From NCBI GenBank assembly GCA_965215705.1, contig CBDCEE010000016.1, positions 62,001 through 126,000 on the forward strand: a DNA stretch of 64,000 nt. The letters run 5' to 3'. The translations under genes and the position numbers were made by a program. This document shows positions 17,260 through 26,144 of the stretch, one piece after another (within the stretch, counting starts at the first letter, position 1; the number at the start of each line of letters is the position of its first letter). The notes under the pieces were generated by a model, which was not told where the DNA came from, ran no database searches, and worked only from the letters and a program-made list of their open reading frames with translations. The stretch comes from JAAXPZ01 sp965215705 (GTDB taxonomy: Bacteria; Campylobacterota; Campylobacteria; Campylobacterales; Sulfurovaceae).

Positions 17260-18705
17260 TTAGCTATGATAATTCGGTGACTCTTTCGTAATCGTCACAT
17301 CATGTACATGGCTCTCTTTGAGTCCTGCGGCGGTGATCTCTACGAACTCTGCTTTTTTCCAGAACACTTCGATACTCTCTGAACCACAGTAACCCATAGA
17401 GGAACGTAGTCCTCCTATCATTTGATGGATCACATCAGCCATACGCCCTCGATACGGTACACGTCCTTCGATACCCTCAGGGACTAGCTTATCTGCTGCG
17501 GTGCCTTCTTGGAAGTATCTGTCGGTACTACCTTTGCTCATCGCTCCGATGCTGCCCATGCCTCGGTACTCTTTGAACTGACGACCGTTGAATAGGATCA
17601 TCTCTCCCGGTGCTTCATAGGTACCTGCCAATGCAGAGCCTAGCATCACAGAGCTAGCACCTACTGCCAGAGCTTTGGCAACATCTCCTGAGTACTTGAT
17701 ACCTCCATCAGCGACCACTGGGACTCCCAGAGGATTAGCCACCTGTGCCACCTCATCGATCGCAGAGATCTGTGGTACACCTACCCCTGCGACGATACGG
17801 GTCGTACAGATCGACCCTGGTCCGATACCTACCTTGACCGCATCCACACCTGCATCGATGAGATCTTTGGCAGCGGCTCCTGTAGCGATGTTGCCTGCGA
17901 TGACATCGACTTCTAACGCTGCTTTGATCTGCTTAACTGTATCAATGATCCCCTGAGAGTGCCCGTGTGCAGAGTCTAGTACGATCACATCCACACCAGC
18001 CTCTACGAGTGCTGTAGCACGATCCAGCTGTCCTACGCCGATCGCTGCAGCGACACGCAGACGACCAAAGCTGTCTTTGTTGGCATTGGGATACTGCTTT
18101 TTCTTCTCGATGTCTTTGATGGTGATCAGACCGATAAGCTTGCCTGCATCATCGACGATAGGGAGTTTCTCTATCTTGTGCTTCTGGAGGACTTTTTGGG
18201 CATCTTCGAGTGTTGTACCCTCTTTGGCGGTAACCAGCGGGGCTGCTGTCATTACATCCCGTATGACCAAGCTCATATCAGAGATAAAACGCATATCACG
18301 GTTGGTGATGATGCCGATCAGCGTCATATCCTCATCTACCACTGGCACACCTGAGATATGATACTCTGCCATCAATGCCTCTGCATCACCCACCACAGCA
18401 TCTGGGCCGATGAAGATCGGGTCGATAATCACACCACTGGTGGATTTTTTAACCTTGTTGACCTGCTGGGCTTGGGTAGCGATATCCATATTTTTATGGA
18501 TTACACCGATACCACCCAGTCTTGCCATAGCGATCGCTGCTTTATACTCTGTGACTGTATCCATCGCTGCAGAAACCATCGGGGTGTTGAGTGTGACATT
18601 TTTGGTCAGTTTGGTAGCAATACTCACTTCTTTGGGAAGTACCGTAGAGTGTTGTGGGACGAGGAGGACATCTTCGAATGTGAGGGCTCTTTTTTTGATA
18701 TTCAT
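17260..18705 (-). CDS. guaB: IMP dehydrogenase
   Basis: The 481-residue enzyme oxidises IMP to XMP with NAD+, the first committed step to GMP. The TIM-barrel catalytic domain is interrupted by two CBS domains (about 95-205), with the usual SGVPVVD and EKLPIVDD cores. The catalytic cysteine is Cys300 in GPGSICTTR, and the flap includes SMGYCGSESIE near the C terminus. AAAGGAACCCC precedes the ATG. It is downstream of gatA in the same direction, with a nine-base gap. Confidence 0.97.
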   Translation of the reverse strand: MNIKKRALTFEDVLLVPQHSTVLPKEVSIATKLTKNVTLNTPMVSAAMDTVTEYKAAIAMARLGGIGVIHKNMDIATQAQQVNKVKKSTSGVIIDPIFIGPDAVVGDAEALMAEYHISGVPVVDEDMTLIGIITNRDMRFISDMSLVIRDVMTAAPLVTAKEGTTLEDAQKVLQKHKIEKLPIVDDAGKLIGLITIKDIEKKKQYPNANKDSFGRLRVAAAIGVGQLDRATALVEAGVDVIVLDSAHGHSQGIIDTVKQIKAALEVDVIAGNIATGAAAKDLIDAGVDAVKVGIGPGSICTTRIVAGVGVPQISAIDEVAQVANPLGVPVVADGGIKYSGDVAKALAVGASSVMLGSALAGTYEAPGEMILFNGRQFKEYRGMGSIGAMSKGSTDRYFQEGTAADKLVPEGIEGRVPYRGRMADVIHQMIGGLRSSMGYCGSESIEVFWKKAEFVEITAAGLKESHVHDVTITKESPNYHS

Positions 18706-18714
18706 GGGGTTCCT

Positions 18715-20061
18715 TTATTTCTGATACTGTACGGCACGCTCTAGACTGGCGGCACCATCAAAGATCGCTTTTTCGTTGAATGCTTTGGCGATGAGCTGGA
18801 GCCCTACAGGCATCCCCTCATCGTTCTTCATGATAGGTAGTGAGATCGCTGGCAGTCCTGCGAGGTTGATCGCGATGGTATACATATCACTCTTGTACAT
18901 CTCCAGCGGGTCTGCACTGGCTCCGATCTTGGGTGCCACACTAGGTGCCACTGGCGAGAGAATCAGATCCGCCTCGTCAAAGATCGCATTGAACTCATCA
19001 CGGATCAGGTGTCTGACCTTTTGGGCTTTGAGGTAATAGGCATCATAGTAACCAGAACTCAGCACAAAGTTCCCTAGCAGGATACGTCGTTTGACCTCTT
19101 CACCGAAGCCTTCACTACGGGTCTTAAAGTAAAGTGCTTCGAGGTTCTTTGGATCACTTGCCTGCTTGCCATAGCGAATACCATCAAAACGCGCGAGGTT
19201 GGTCGCCGCTTCTGCTGTGGCTACGATATAGTAGGTAGCGATATCATACTTGGTATTGGTCATACTCTTGTGGATGATCGTATGCCCTGCATCTTCTAAC
19301 TTCTCTATCGCCAATGCATAGGCAGCCTGGATATCACTGTCCGCTTCTGAGATATAGTTGTCGATCACGGCAATAGTCAGCTTACGCTTGGGGTCAATGT
19401 TGTTGGCGATATCCTCTATCTCAAACTCAGCACTGGTAGAGTCTTTGGGGTCATGCCCTTTGATCGCATCATACAAGATCGCTGCATCTTCAACATTTTG
19501 TGTGATAGGGCCTATCTGATCGAGACTGGAGGCATACGCTGCCAGACCAAAACGGCTCACTCTACCATAGGTAGGTTTGAATCCCACCACACCGCAGTAG
19601 GCTGCGGGCTGTCTGACCGATCCACCCGTATCTGATCCCAGAGCTGCGATCGCCAGACCAGCTGCCACTGCTGCTGCTGATCCACCCGAACTCCCCCCTG
19701 GTACACGACTGGTATCATGCGGGTTTTTGGTGATGCCATAGATACTGCTCTCCGTAGTCGATCCCATTGCAAACTCATCCATGTTCGCCCGCCCAAAAGG
19801 TACAAGTCCTTTGGTCTTCAACTTCTCTACGACCGTGGCATTGTAGGGTGCGATATAGCCTTGAAGTATCTTGGAGCCGCTAGTCACGCTCCAGCCATCT
19901 ACCTGGATATTGTCCTTGAGCAAGATCGGAATACCTTCTCCTGCTTCATCAAACCCGATATACGCATTGAGATCACTGGCCTTGGCAGCCGTCATGATGT
20001 CCTCTCTGATGTCTGCTATTTCTTGGGGTGTTTTGCTAAGTGCTTCTTTGAGTGTTATCAC
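18715..20061 (-). CDS. gatA: Asp-tRNA(Asn)/Glu-tRNA(Gln) amidotransferase subunit A
   Basis: The 448-residue amidase subunit of GatCAB generates ammonia from glutamine for transamidation of misacylated tRNAs. The amidase-signature region is present: GGSSGGSAAAVAAG (about 123-136) and GSDTGGSVRQPAA (about 143-155) supply the Ser-cisSer-Lys triad with Lys in the early LLKDNIQV. The start is GTG, supported by AGGAT eight bases upstream. gatB and gatC are not in the window. Confidence 0.96.
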   Translation of the reverse strand: MITLKEALSKTPQEIADIREDIMTAAKASDLNAYIGFDEAGEGIPILLKDNIQVDGWSVTSGSKILQGYIAPYNATVVEKLKTKGLVPFGRANMDEFAMGSTTESSIYGITKNPHDTSRVPGGSSGGSAAAVAAGLAIAALGSDTGGSVRQPAAYCGVVGFKPTYGRVSRFGLAAYASSLDQIGPITQNVEDAAILYDAIKGHDPKDSTSAEFEIEDIANNIDPKRKLTIAVIDNYISEADSDIQAAYALAIEKLEDAGHTIIHKSMTNTKYDIATYYIVATAEAATNLARFDGIRYGKQASDPKNLEALYFKTRSEGFGEEVKRRILLGNFVLSSGYYDAYYLKAQKVRHLIRDEFNAIFDEADLILSPVAPSVAPKIGASADPLEMYKSDMYTIAINLAGLPAISLPIMKNDEGMPVGLQLIAKAFNEKAIFDGAASLERAVQYQK

Positions 20062-20126
20062 TATGGTTATCCTGAAATGTAGTGTTTTAAAAAATTAGAT
20101 GATTATAGCGAAAAGTTGATTTGGGC

Positions 20127-20252
20127 TTAATTGATTTCCCTCTTCCCCTTATAATACTTCACCACTCCAAGCCCAATCCCTACCACAACAAAGATAAAGA
20201 CGATCGAGCCAATGATCACTGGCATCTGTATGGGTTGGGAGACGTCGAACAT
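20127..20252 (-). CDS. 41-residue single-pass membrane microprotein coupled to ileS
   Basis: The ATG overlaps the ileS stop by one base (TAATG). The product begins MFDVSQPIQMPV, continues with one hydrophobic helix (about residues 11-31, IIGSIVFIFVVVGIGLGVV) and ends in a basic tail KYYKGKREIN, an inside-positive topology. There is no recognised family. Translational coupling, an intact frame and the sensible topology argue that it is a real gene. Confidence 0.6.
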   Translation of the reverse strand: MFDVSQPIQMPVIIGSIVFIFVVVGIGLGVVKYYKGKREIN

Positions 20253-23005
20253 TAGCCTACTACCTTGGTACAGCGTTCACAGGCTGTATCTTCTGCATCG
20301 CTGACAAATCTCCAGCATCGTGGGCATTTGTGGGCGGTGGCTTTGTGGATGGTGAACTGCTTGCCTTCGGCTTCAAATGAGGCGATCTGCTCACCCTTGC
20401 TGGTGGCTGCTACGGCAGAGACTACGAACCAGTCCTCTAGGTCTTTGCTGTCGCTGATCGTAAAGGCATCTACATCCCCTGCGATCTCTAGCTCCATGGT
20501 GGATTTGATCAACTTCTCTTTTTTGAGTCGGTCGATCTCTTCGGCGAATGCTTCTCTGGTAGCCATCATGATACCTTCATCAAAGCTATCGGCTACCTCT
20601 ATCACTGGTGCATAGACCAGATCAAACACAGACTCCATCTCACCCTTGAATATCGTAGGGGCATAGTCGAGAATCTCATCGGCTGTATAGGTGAGCACTG
20701 GGGCAACCAGAGCCAACATACTCTTGGAGATCACAGCCATCGCTGACTGAGCACTGCGACGTACAGGAGCATCTATTTTCTCCGTATAGAGACGGTCTTT
20801 ACAGACATCCATATAGATACCACTGAGCTCATTGGTGAGAAAATAGTTGAGTGTAGCAAATCCTCTGAGGAAATCATACGCATCAAAACTCTCTTTGACC
20901 GAGGCAAACACTGTCAAAGCCTTACGCAATATCCAACGATCCAGCTCTCCATACTGCTCTGGTGCCACGAGCGTATCCAGGTCATCCACATTGGCGAGTA
21001 GGAAACGGAAAGTGTTTCGGATCTTACGGTACTGCTCAGCAGTCTGCTTGAGGATACCATCAGAGATCTTGAGGTCACTCTGATAGTCCGAGAGTGCGAC
21101 CCATAGACGTAGTATCTCTGAACCATACTGCTGTGTGACCTTCTGAGGGGCGACAACATTGCCTTTGGATTTGGACATCTTCTCACCCTTTTCATCTACG
21201 GTAAAACCATGGGTGAGTACAGACTTGTACGGAGGGTGCCCATTGATGGTACTTCCAAGTAATAGTGAGCTTTGGAACCAGCCTCTATGTTGGTCACTGC
21301 CCTCTAGGTACATATCTGCTGGGAACTCACCCGCATCATAGTTGCCACTCTTGAGTACGGCATTCCATGTTGAACCAGAGTCAAACCAGACATCGAGGAT
21401 GTCATTGACCTTGTCCAGATCTTCAGGGTTATAGCTACTGTTGGCTGGTAGGAGATCCGCGATCTCTCTATCATACCATGCATCACAGCCATGCTCCTCG
21501 AAGATAGCTGCCACATGAATCAACACTGCTTCATCGAAGATCACCTCTTTGGTCTGCTTGACCCTAAAAAATGCGATCGGCACGCCCCAAGTCCGCTGTC
21601 TAGAGATACACCAGTCAGGTCTGCCCTCTACCATAGAACCTAGACGATTTCGTCCCCAGTCTGGGTAGAATGTCGTCTCATCGATCCCTTTGGTGGCAAG
21701 TTCTCTGAGTGTCTCACTCTGCCCCTTGAGCGGCTGATCTATCGCGATAAACCACTGTCTAGTCGCACGATAGATCACAGGCTTTTTCGTTCTCCAACAG
21801 AAGGGATAGGAGTGGGTAAACTTGCTCACTTTGAGCAAGTTATCCCCTAGTAGCTCCAAGATCGGCTCATTGGCACGGAATACATGCATCCCAACAAAAG
21901 ACTCAGGATCTGGCAGGAGCTTATGCCCTATCAGACTCTCATCATAACATCCCTTGTCATCCACTGGCATGAGTACTTCTAACCCATACTTGAGTGCGGC
22001 GAAGTAGTCATCCTCACCATGTCCAGGAGCCGTGTGTACTGCACCTGTACCACCTGTGAGCTCCACATGCTCACCGAGGATGATCGTAGAGTCTCTGCCA
22101 TTGAGTGGGTTGATGGCTTTGTATTTCTCAAGCTTACTTGCAGGGATGGCAGTTGCTATCTCACCACTGATCACACCCTCTTCTATCAGTGCACCGTGAC
22201 GGCTCTGTGCTACGATGTAGCCATCTGTGGTGAGCACGTAATTCTCTTCTGGATTGAGAGAGATACCTGTGTTGGCTGGTAGTGTCCATGGGGTTGTCGT
22301 CCAGATCACCATCGCTGCCTTGGCAGGGAGATCGAGATCTGCTTTCGCTGCATCACTCATCTCAAAAGCTACATAGATCGAGTAGTCCTCTTTGTCCTGA
22401 TACTCCACCTCAGCATCAGCTAGCGCAGACTCAGCAGCCCATGACCAAAAGACTGGCTTGTTACGCTCAACCAATAAACCTTTTTTGGCTACTTCACAGA
22501 GTGTGCGGTAGATGTTGGCTTCAAATTTGAAATCCATAGTGACATAAGGGTTATCCCAGTCACCGAGAATACCCAAATCTTTGAACCCTGTACGCTGCAA
22601 GTCGATAAAAGTACTCGCATGGTCACGGCAGAGTGCTCTGAACTCAGCCACTGGCATGGCATCTTTTTTTGCTTTACCGATCTTCTCTTCTACCTTCTGC
22701 TCGATAGGCAGACCATGGCAGTCCCAGCCTGGCGTATAGCGTACTGATTTTCCCTGAAAATAGTGGTATTTGACGATAATATCTTTGAGTATTTTGTTGA
22801 GTGCATGTCCGATATGGATATCACCATTGGCATAGGGAGGGCCATCATGCAGGGTAAATGCTTCACACCCCTCTCGTTTTGTCTTCATCTGTCCATAGAC
22901 ATCCTCATCAAACCATCTCTGGTATCTGATCTTCTCATTGGTCGGGAGATTTCCACGCATCGGGAAATCTGTTTTGGGCAATAGTAGTGTCTCTTTGTAA
23001 TCCAT
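20252..23005 (-). CDS. ileS: Isoleucyl-tRNA synthetase
   Basis: The 917-residue class I synthetase charges tRNA-Ile and edits Val-tRNA-Ile. The HIGH motif is HIGH in GDIHIGHALNK (about 60-70), the editing domain follows (WTTTPWTLPAN and GTGAVHTAPGHGEDDY), KMSKS is in GEKMSKSKGNVV near residue 605, and the C terminus carries a zinc site CPRCW...CERC. Length and layout fit the bacterial type with a C-terminal zinc finger. Confidence 0.98.
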   Translation of the reverse strand: MDYKETLLLPKTDFPMRGNLPTNEKIRYQRWFDEDVYGQMKTKREGCEAFTLHDGPPYANGDIHIGHALNKILKDIIVKYHYFQGKSVRYTPGWDCHGLPIEQKVEEKIGKAKKDAMPVAEFRALCRDHASTFIDLQRTGFKDLGILGDWDNPYVTMDFKFEANIYRTLCEVAKKGLLVERNKPVFWSWAAESALADAEVEYQDKEDYSIYVAFEMSDAAKADLDLPAKAAMVIWTTTPWTLPANTGISLNPEENYVLTTDGYIVAQSRHGALIEEGVISGEIATAIPASKLEKYKAINPLNGRDSTIILGEHVELTGGTGAVHTAPGHGEDDYFAALKYGLEVLMPVDDKGCYDESLIGHKLLPDPESFVGMHVFRANEPILELLGDNLLKVSKFTHSYPFCWRTKKPVIYRATRQWFIAIDQPLKGQSETLRELATKGIDETTFYPDWGRNRLGSMVEGRPDWCISRQRTWGVPIAFFRVKQTKEVIFDEAVLIHVAAIFEEHGCDAWYDREIADLLPANSSYNPEDLDKVNDILDVWFDSGSTWNAVLKSGNYDAGEFPADMYLEGSDQHRGWFQSSLLLGSTINGHPPYKSVLTHGFTVDEKGEKMSKSKGNVVAPQKVTQQYGSEILRLWVALSDYQSDLKISDGILKQTAEQYRKIRNTFRFLLANVDDLDTLVAPEQYGELDRWILRKALTVFASVKESFDAYDFLRGFATLNYFLTNELSGIYMDVCKDRLYTEKIDAPVRRSAQSAMAVISKSMLALVAPVLTYTADEILDYAPTIFKGEMESVFDLVYAPVIEVADSFDEGIMMATREAFAEEIDRLKKEKLIKSTMELEIAGDVDAFTISDSKDLEDWFVVSAVAATSKGEQIASFEAEGKQFTIHKATAHKCPRCWRFVSDAEDTACERCTKVVG

Positions 23006-23022
23006 AGTATCATCGCTTTCTA

Positions 23023-23182
23023 CCCAAAAATCGAAATAGGATTCTTTGAATTTGTGCTATGCTCGTATTTATGGACTTTGTGTTAAATCTGAGTCGCACC
23101 CGTAGGTTCGATGATGATTTTACGCGAAGTACATGGATGCGATGATAATGCAAAGTCATGAATTCCTATTTTGAAATTTGGG
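23023..23182. repeat. 160-bp element with imperfect 22/23-bp terminal inverted repeats
   Basis: The outer arms 23023-23044 and 23160-23182 match in inverted orientation at 19 of 23 aligned positions. A second internal pair GACTTTG / CAAAGTC lies inside. The interior has no coding potential. The form fits a MITE-like or palindromic dispersed repeat; copy number elsewhere is unknown. Confidence 0.5.
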
Positions 23183-23268
23183 TTTTATATAAAATTGTGC
23201 GATTATATCGAAAAAGTGCTAAGGGTTAAAGCGTTGTGCATCTATATCTGCTTGATATTTACCAACAA

Positions 23269-23315
23269 CAGGGGACATTGGTTGAATTTTGCAAAAATTA
23301 AAGCTGTGTCCCCTG
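23269..23315. repeat. REP-like dyad (CAGGGGACA ... TGTCCCCTG)
   Basis: A perfect 9-bp inverted repeat separated by 29 bp, with GGGGACA/TGTCCCC ends resembling REP sequences that are mobilised by IS200-like (RAYT) transposases. No transposase is near, so it would be a solitary element. Confidence 0.5.
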
Positions 23316-23367
23316 ACGCAGTTACAACTTCATGGAAAGTTATAAATTCCTACGCTACAATAAACCT

Positions 23368-23844
23368 ATGAAACAGAGACTAGAAAATATCATCCAAACA
23401 CTCAAAGCAAACAATCAGACCATCACTATGGCAGAGAGTTGTACAGGAGGACAGATCGCGGCTGCCTTTACCTCTATTGCAGGAGCATCCAATGTATTTC
23501 ATGGTGCCTGTGTCACCTATTCCAATGAGATCAAACATCTCTGGTTGGGCGTAAGTAATGAGACGCTAGCACAGTATGGGGCAGTAAGTCAGCCATGCGT
23601 AGAAGAGATGCTCCAAGGCATACAGCACAAAGCCTCCAGTAACTATGCTATCGCAGTCAGCGGCATCGCAGGACCCGACGGCGGATCAGTGGAAAAACCT
23701 GTGGGGACTGTCTATATCGGTGTACTCTCTCCCCGTAAAATGATAGTAAAGAGATACCAATTCGAGGGAGCGAGAGAAGCCGTGCAAAAAGCTGCTGTAG
23801 TACAGGCAATCGACCTTTTGGAAAAAAATTTAGAAAAATCCTAA
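23368..23844 (+). CDS. pncC: Nicotinamide-nucleotide amidase (CinA C-terminal domain protein)
   Basis: A 158-residue single-domain CinA_C protein, which deamidates nicotinamide mononucleotide to nicotinate mononucleotide in pyridine nucleotide recycling. Signature stretches are MAESCTGGQIAAAFT (about 24-38) and AVSGIAGPDGGSVEKPVGTV (about 107-126). The start at 23368 (MKQRLENI) gives the family's length; a longer frame from 23332 adds 12 residues. The N-terminal CinA domain found in larger homologues is absent, as in E. coli PncC. Confidence 0.9.
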   Translation: MKQRLENIIQTLKANNQTITMAESCTGGQIAAAFTSIAGASNVFHGACVTYSNEIKHLWLGVSNETLAQYGAVSQPCVEEMLQGIQHKASSNYAIAVSGIAGPDGGSVEKPVGTVYIGVLSPRKMIVKRYQFEGAREAVQKAAVVQAIDLLEKNLEKS

Positions 23845-23851
23845 AATACTC

Positions 23852-23880
23852 TTGACAAAGGCAGACTTATAAGCTATAAT
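23852..23880 (+). promoter_or_regulatory. Sigma-70 promoter of the tRNA operon
   Basis: TTGACA and TATAAT, both perfect, are separated by 17 bp. The discriminator after the -10 box is TCTGCCC, C-rich as expected for stable RNA promoters under stringent control. The first tRNA begins 37 bases downstream. Confidence 0.92.
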
Positions 23881-23916
23881 TCTGCCCACTTAAGCCGAAT
23901 ACGGTGGTAGTTTTGT

Positions 23917-23992
23917 GACCCGTTAGCTCAGTTGGTAGAGCAATTCCCTTTTAAGGAATGGGCCCTAGGTTCGAATCCTAGACGGGTCACCA
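23917..23992 (+). tRNA. tRNA-Lys (anticodon TTT)
   Basis: Cloverleaf of 76 nt with acceptor GACCCGT/ACGGGTC, D arm GCTC..GAGC, anticodon loop CTTTTAA (TTT), T loop TTCGAAT and encoded CCA. Confidence 0.97.
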
Positions 23993-24026
23993 CGAAACGA
24001 ATGATTTATGACTATTTGGACTAGAT

Positions 24027-24102
24027 GACCCTTTCATCTAGGGGCCAAGGATGCTACGTTTTCAACGTAGACACAGAGGTTCAAATCCTCTAAGGGTCGC
24101 CA
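24027..24102 (+). tRNA. tRNA-Glu (anticodon TTC)
   Basis: 76-nt cloverleaf with acceptor GACCCTT/AAGGGTC, anticodon stem CTACG/CGTAG with loop TTTTCAA (TTC), T loop TTCAAAT, discriminator G and encoded CCA. Confidence 0.96.
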
Positions 24103-24122
24103 GAATATCTTATTCGTTTTAC

Positions 24123-24198
24123 GGTCGCTTAGCTCAGTTGGTAGAGCGCTACCCTTACAAGGTAGATGTCACAAGTTCGAGTCTTGTAGCGACCACCA
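24123..24198 (+). tRNA. tRNA-Val (anticodon TAC)
   Basis: 76-nt cloverleaf with acceptor GGTCGCT/AGCGACC, anticodon stem CTACC/GGTAG with loop CTTACAA (TAC), T loop TTCGAGT, discriminator A and encoded CCA. Confidence 0.97.
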
Positions 24199-24249
24199 TT
24201 AGTAGAACGCGAAATGAGCAAAGTCCATTTCAGCTACGCTAACGCTGTG

Positions 24250-24301
24250 TTTACTTCAGCAGTAGGCTCACGAAACTGGTTTCGTAAGTGTTCAAAGTAA
24301 A
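24250..24301 (+). repeat. Nested stem-loop between tRNA-Val and tRNA-Asp
   Basis: ACGAAAC-TG-GTTTCGT (24270-24285) is a perfect inner dyad, enclosed by TTTACTT (24250-24256) and AAGTAAA (24295-24301). The 112-nt gap is much longer than the other tRNA gaps, so this stem may guide processing of the precursor or be a small inserted repeat. Confidence 0.5.
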
Positions 24302-24310
24302 ATGTTATGC

Positions 24311-24387
24311 GCGGTGGTAGTTCAGTTGGTTAGAATACCTGCCTGTCACGCAGGGGGTCGCGGGTTCGAGTCCCGTCCACCGCGCCA
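24311..24387 (+). tRNA. tRNA-Asp (anticodon GTC)
   Basis: 77-nt cloverleaf with acceptor GCGGTGG/CCACCGC, anticodon stem CCTGC/GCAGG with loop CTGTCAC (GTC), T loop TTCGAGT, discriminator G and encoded CCA. Confidence 0.97.
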
Positions 24388-24515
24388 CATATAATTTCTC
24401 CTTTTGAAAACAGACAGCTCAAAACCTTTTCTCCTTTTATACTTCTAAACTATTATTACTTGAGCTATGTTTTTATCTCACCCATGCTATACTTTCGAAA
24501 AAATTTGGAAGTGTT

Positions 24516-24815
24516 ATGGACAATCAAGAAAAAATAGAAGGCACTCTGCTCACAATCACCGCAGAGATCATCTCCAACCTCAATGAAGGCTACATCATCA
24601 AACTCTACAATGATGAGACAGACGAAGCCACTACTGTAAACAACGTAGACGAATATGCAGACTATATCATCAGCTCCGTCAATGATTCAAAATGTGCAGA
24701 CTTCAAAGCTGTCTGGGTTCCCTCTCCTAACGCAAAACGCGCAGATATCGACCAGATAGGGATCAAGCTAGGGGAGATTCAACAGCGGTTTGATGTGGAG
24801 ATTGGAAAAGAATAG
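24516..24815 (+). CDS. Small acidic protein of unknown function
   Basis: A 99-residue acidic cytoplasmic protein, probably alpha/beta with an N-terminal helix and a central GYIIKLYNDETDEATTVNN strand-turn. No family is recognised. It ends two bases before the end of the convergent hisD. Codon use looks like that of the neighbours, supporting a real gene. Confidence 0.6.
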   Translation: MDNQEKIEGTLLTITAEIISNLNEGYIIKLYNDETDEATTVNNVDEYADYIISSVNDSKCADFKAVWVPSPNAKRADIDQIGIKLGEIQQRFDVEIGKE

Positions 24816-24817
24816 CC

Positions 24818-26110
24818 TTAGTCTCTCAGCCGCATCCTCACACTCTCCTCATGCGCTGTCAACCCCTCTGTGTGGGCGATCAATGCACACTGCTCACCGA
24901 TAGCGGCAATCCCCTCTTTGCTCATTGAGATAATAGAGGATTTTTTCAGGAAGTTCTCTACACTCAATGGTGAATAGAACTTGGCAGTACCCCCCGTAGG
25001 TAACGTATGATTAGGACCTGCTACATAGTCACCGATAGGCTCTGGGGTATTTTCACCTAGAAAGATGGCTCCTGCGTGTTTGATACTCTCTAGCAAACTC
25101 ATAGGATCAGCCGTGACAACCTCTAGATGTTCTGGTGCGATCTCATTCATCAGGTCGATCGCCTCATCCATAGTGCTGGTCACGATGATAGCACCACGCT
25201 CCTCGATAGATTTTCTGGCGATCTCTTCACGTCCTAGTGTACCGAGAAACTCCTCGACTTTATCACTCACTCTATTCGCCAGTTCACTGTCTGTGGTGAT
25301 GAGGATAGAGCTTGCCATTTCATCATGCTCTGCCTGGCTGAGAAGATCGATGGCTAGATAGTCTGCTCTAGCCGTCTCATCTGCCAAGATACCAATCTCC
25401 GAGGGCCCTGCGATCATATCGATATTGACCTCTCCATAGACCAGTTTTTTAGCTGTTGCCACAAAGATATTGCCAGGGCCCGTGATGACATCCACTTTGG
25501 GGATCGTCTCAGTACCATACGCCATCGCACCAATCGCAGAAGCACCTCCTACCTTGAACACCTTGGTCACACCACAGAGGTGGCAAGCTGCCAAGAGCAG
25601 TTCGTTCAGTTGATTGTCCGGGGCCGGCGTACAGATGACGATCTCTTCCACCCCTGCCACTTGGGCAGGGATAACATTCATCAACAGAGAGCTGGGATAA
25701 GCAGCCTTGCCTCCCGGGATATAAAGCCCTGCTCTATCTACTGCTGTCACTTTTTGACCAAGTATCGTGCCATTGTCTTCCGTATCCATCCAAGTCTTGG
25801 GCATCAGCTTTTTATGATAAGCCTCGATACGGTCATACGCAAGATGTAATGCATCACGAAGTATCGGATCTATATGCGTATACGCCTCAGCCATATCCTC
25901 GGTACTGACTAGAAGCTGTGCATCCTCTGTAGGTTCCCATCTATCAAATTTGCTGATCTGTGCTTTGAGGGCACTGTTGCCATCATTTTGAATCTCTTTG
26001 AGCAATCCAGAGACGATCCCTGTCACTCCTTCGATATCCATTGCACCACGTTTTAGAAGTGTATCAAAATTTGCTGTAAACGTATCATCACTGCTGTAAA
26101 ATATTTTCAT
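24818..26110 (-). CDS. hisD: Histidinol dehydrogenase
   Basis: The 430-residue zinc enzyme performs the last two oxidations of histidine synthesis, L-histidinol to L-histidine with two NAD+. Landmarks are VTGPGNIFVATAKK, MIAGPSEIGILAD, LLSQAEHDEMASS (zinc-binding Gln and His) and the C-terminal APEHLE and GPNHTLPTGGTA motifs. No other his genes are adjacent, so the pathway is dispersed. Confidence 0.97.
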   Translation of the reverse strand: MKIFYSSDDTFTANFDTLLKRGAMDIEGVTGIVSGLLKEIQNDGNSALKAQISKFDRWEPTEDAQLLVSTEDMAEAYTHIDPILRDALHLAYDRIEAYHKKLMPKTWMDTEDNGTILGQKVTAVDRAGLYIPGGKAAYPSSLLMNVIPAQVAGVEEIVICTPAPDNQLNELLLAACHLCGVTKVFKVGGASAIGAMAYGTETIPKVDVITGPGNIFVATAKKLVYGEVNIDMIAGPSEIGILADETARADYLAIDLLSQAEHDEMASSILITTDSELANRVSDKVEEFLGTLGREEIARKSIEERGAIIVTSTMDEAIDLMNEIAPEHLEVVTADPMSLLESIKHAGAIFLGENTPEPIGDYVAGPNHTLPTGGTAKFYSPLSVENFLKKSSIISMSKEGIAAIGEQCALIAHTEGLTAHEESVRMRLRD

Positions 26111-26144
26111 TTTTCTATCCTATTGGTACGTTGGTAAACGCACC

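Larger units (their letters stand above)
23006..23367. other. 362-bp spacer between ileS and pncC, holding two repeat structures
   Basis: No credible gene. The spacer contains a 160-bp element with imperfect terminal inverted repeats (23023-23182) and a second dyad of the CAGGGGACA/TGTCCCCTG type (23269-23315). Promoters for the divergent genes must lie here but no clear -35/-10 pair was found. Confidence 0.6.

Noticed and set aside
23171..23371. Small plus-strand ORF upstream of pncC
   Set aside because: It crosses the end of the palindromic element and the REP-like dyad, has no ribosome site and no protein-like composition.
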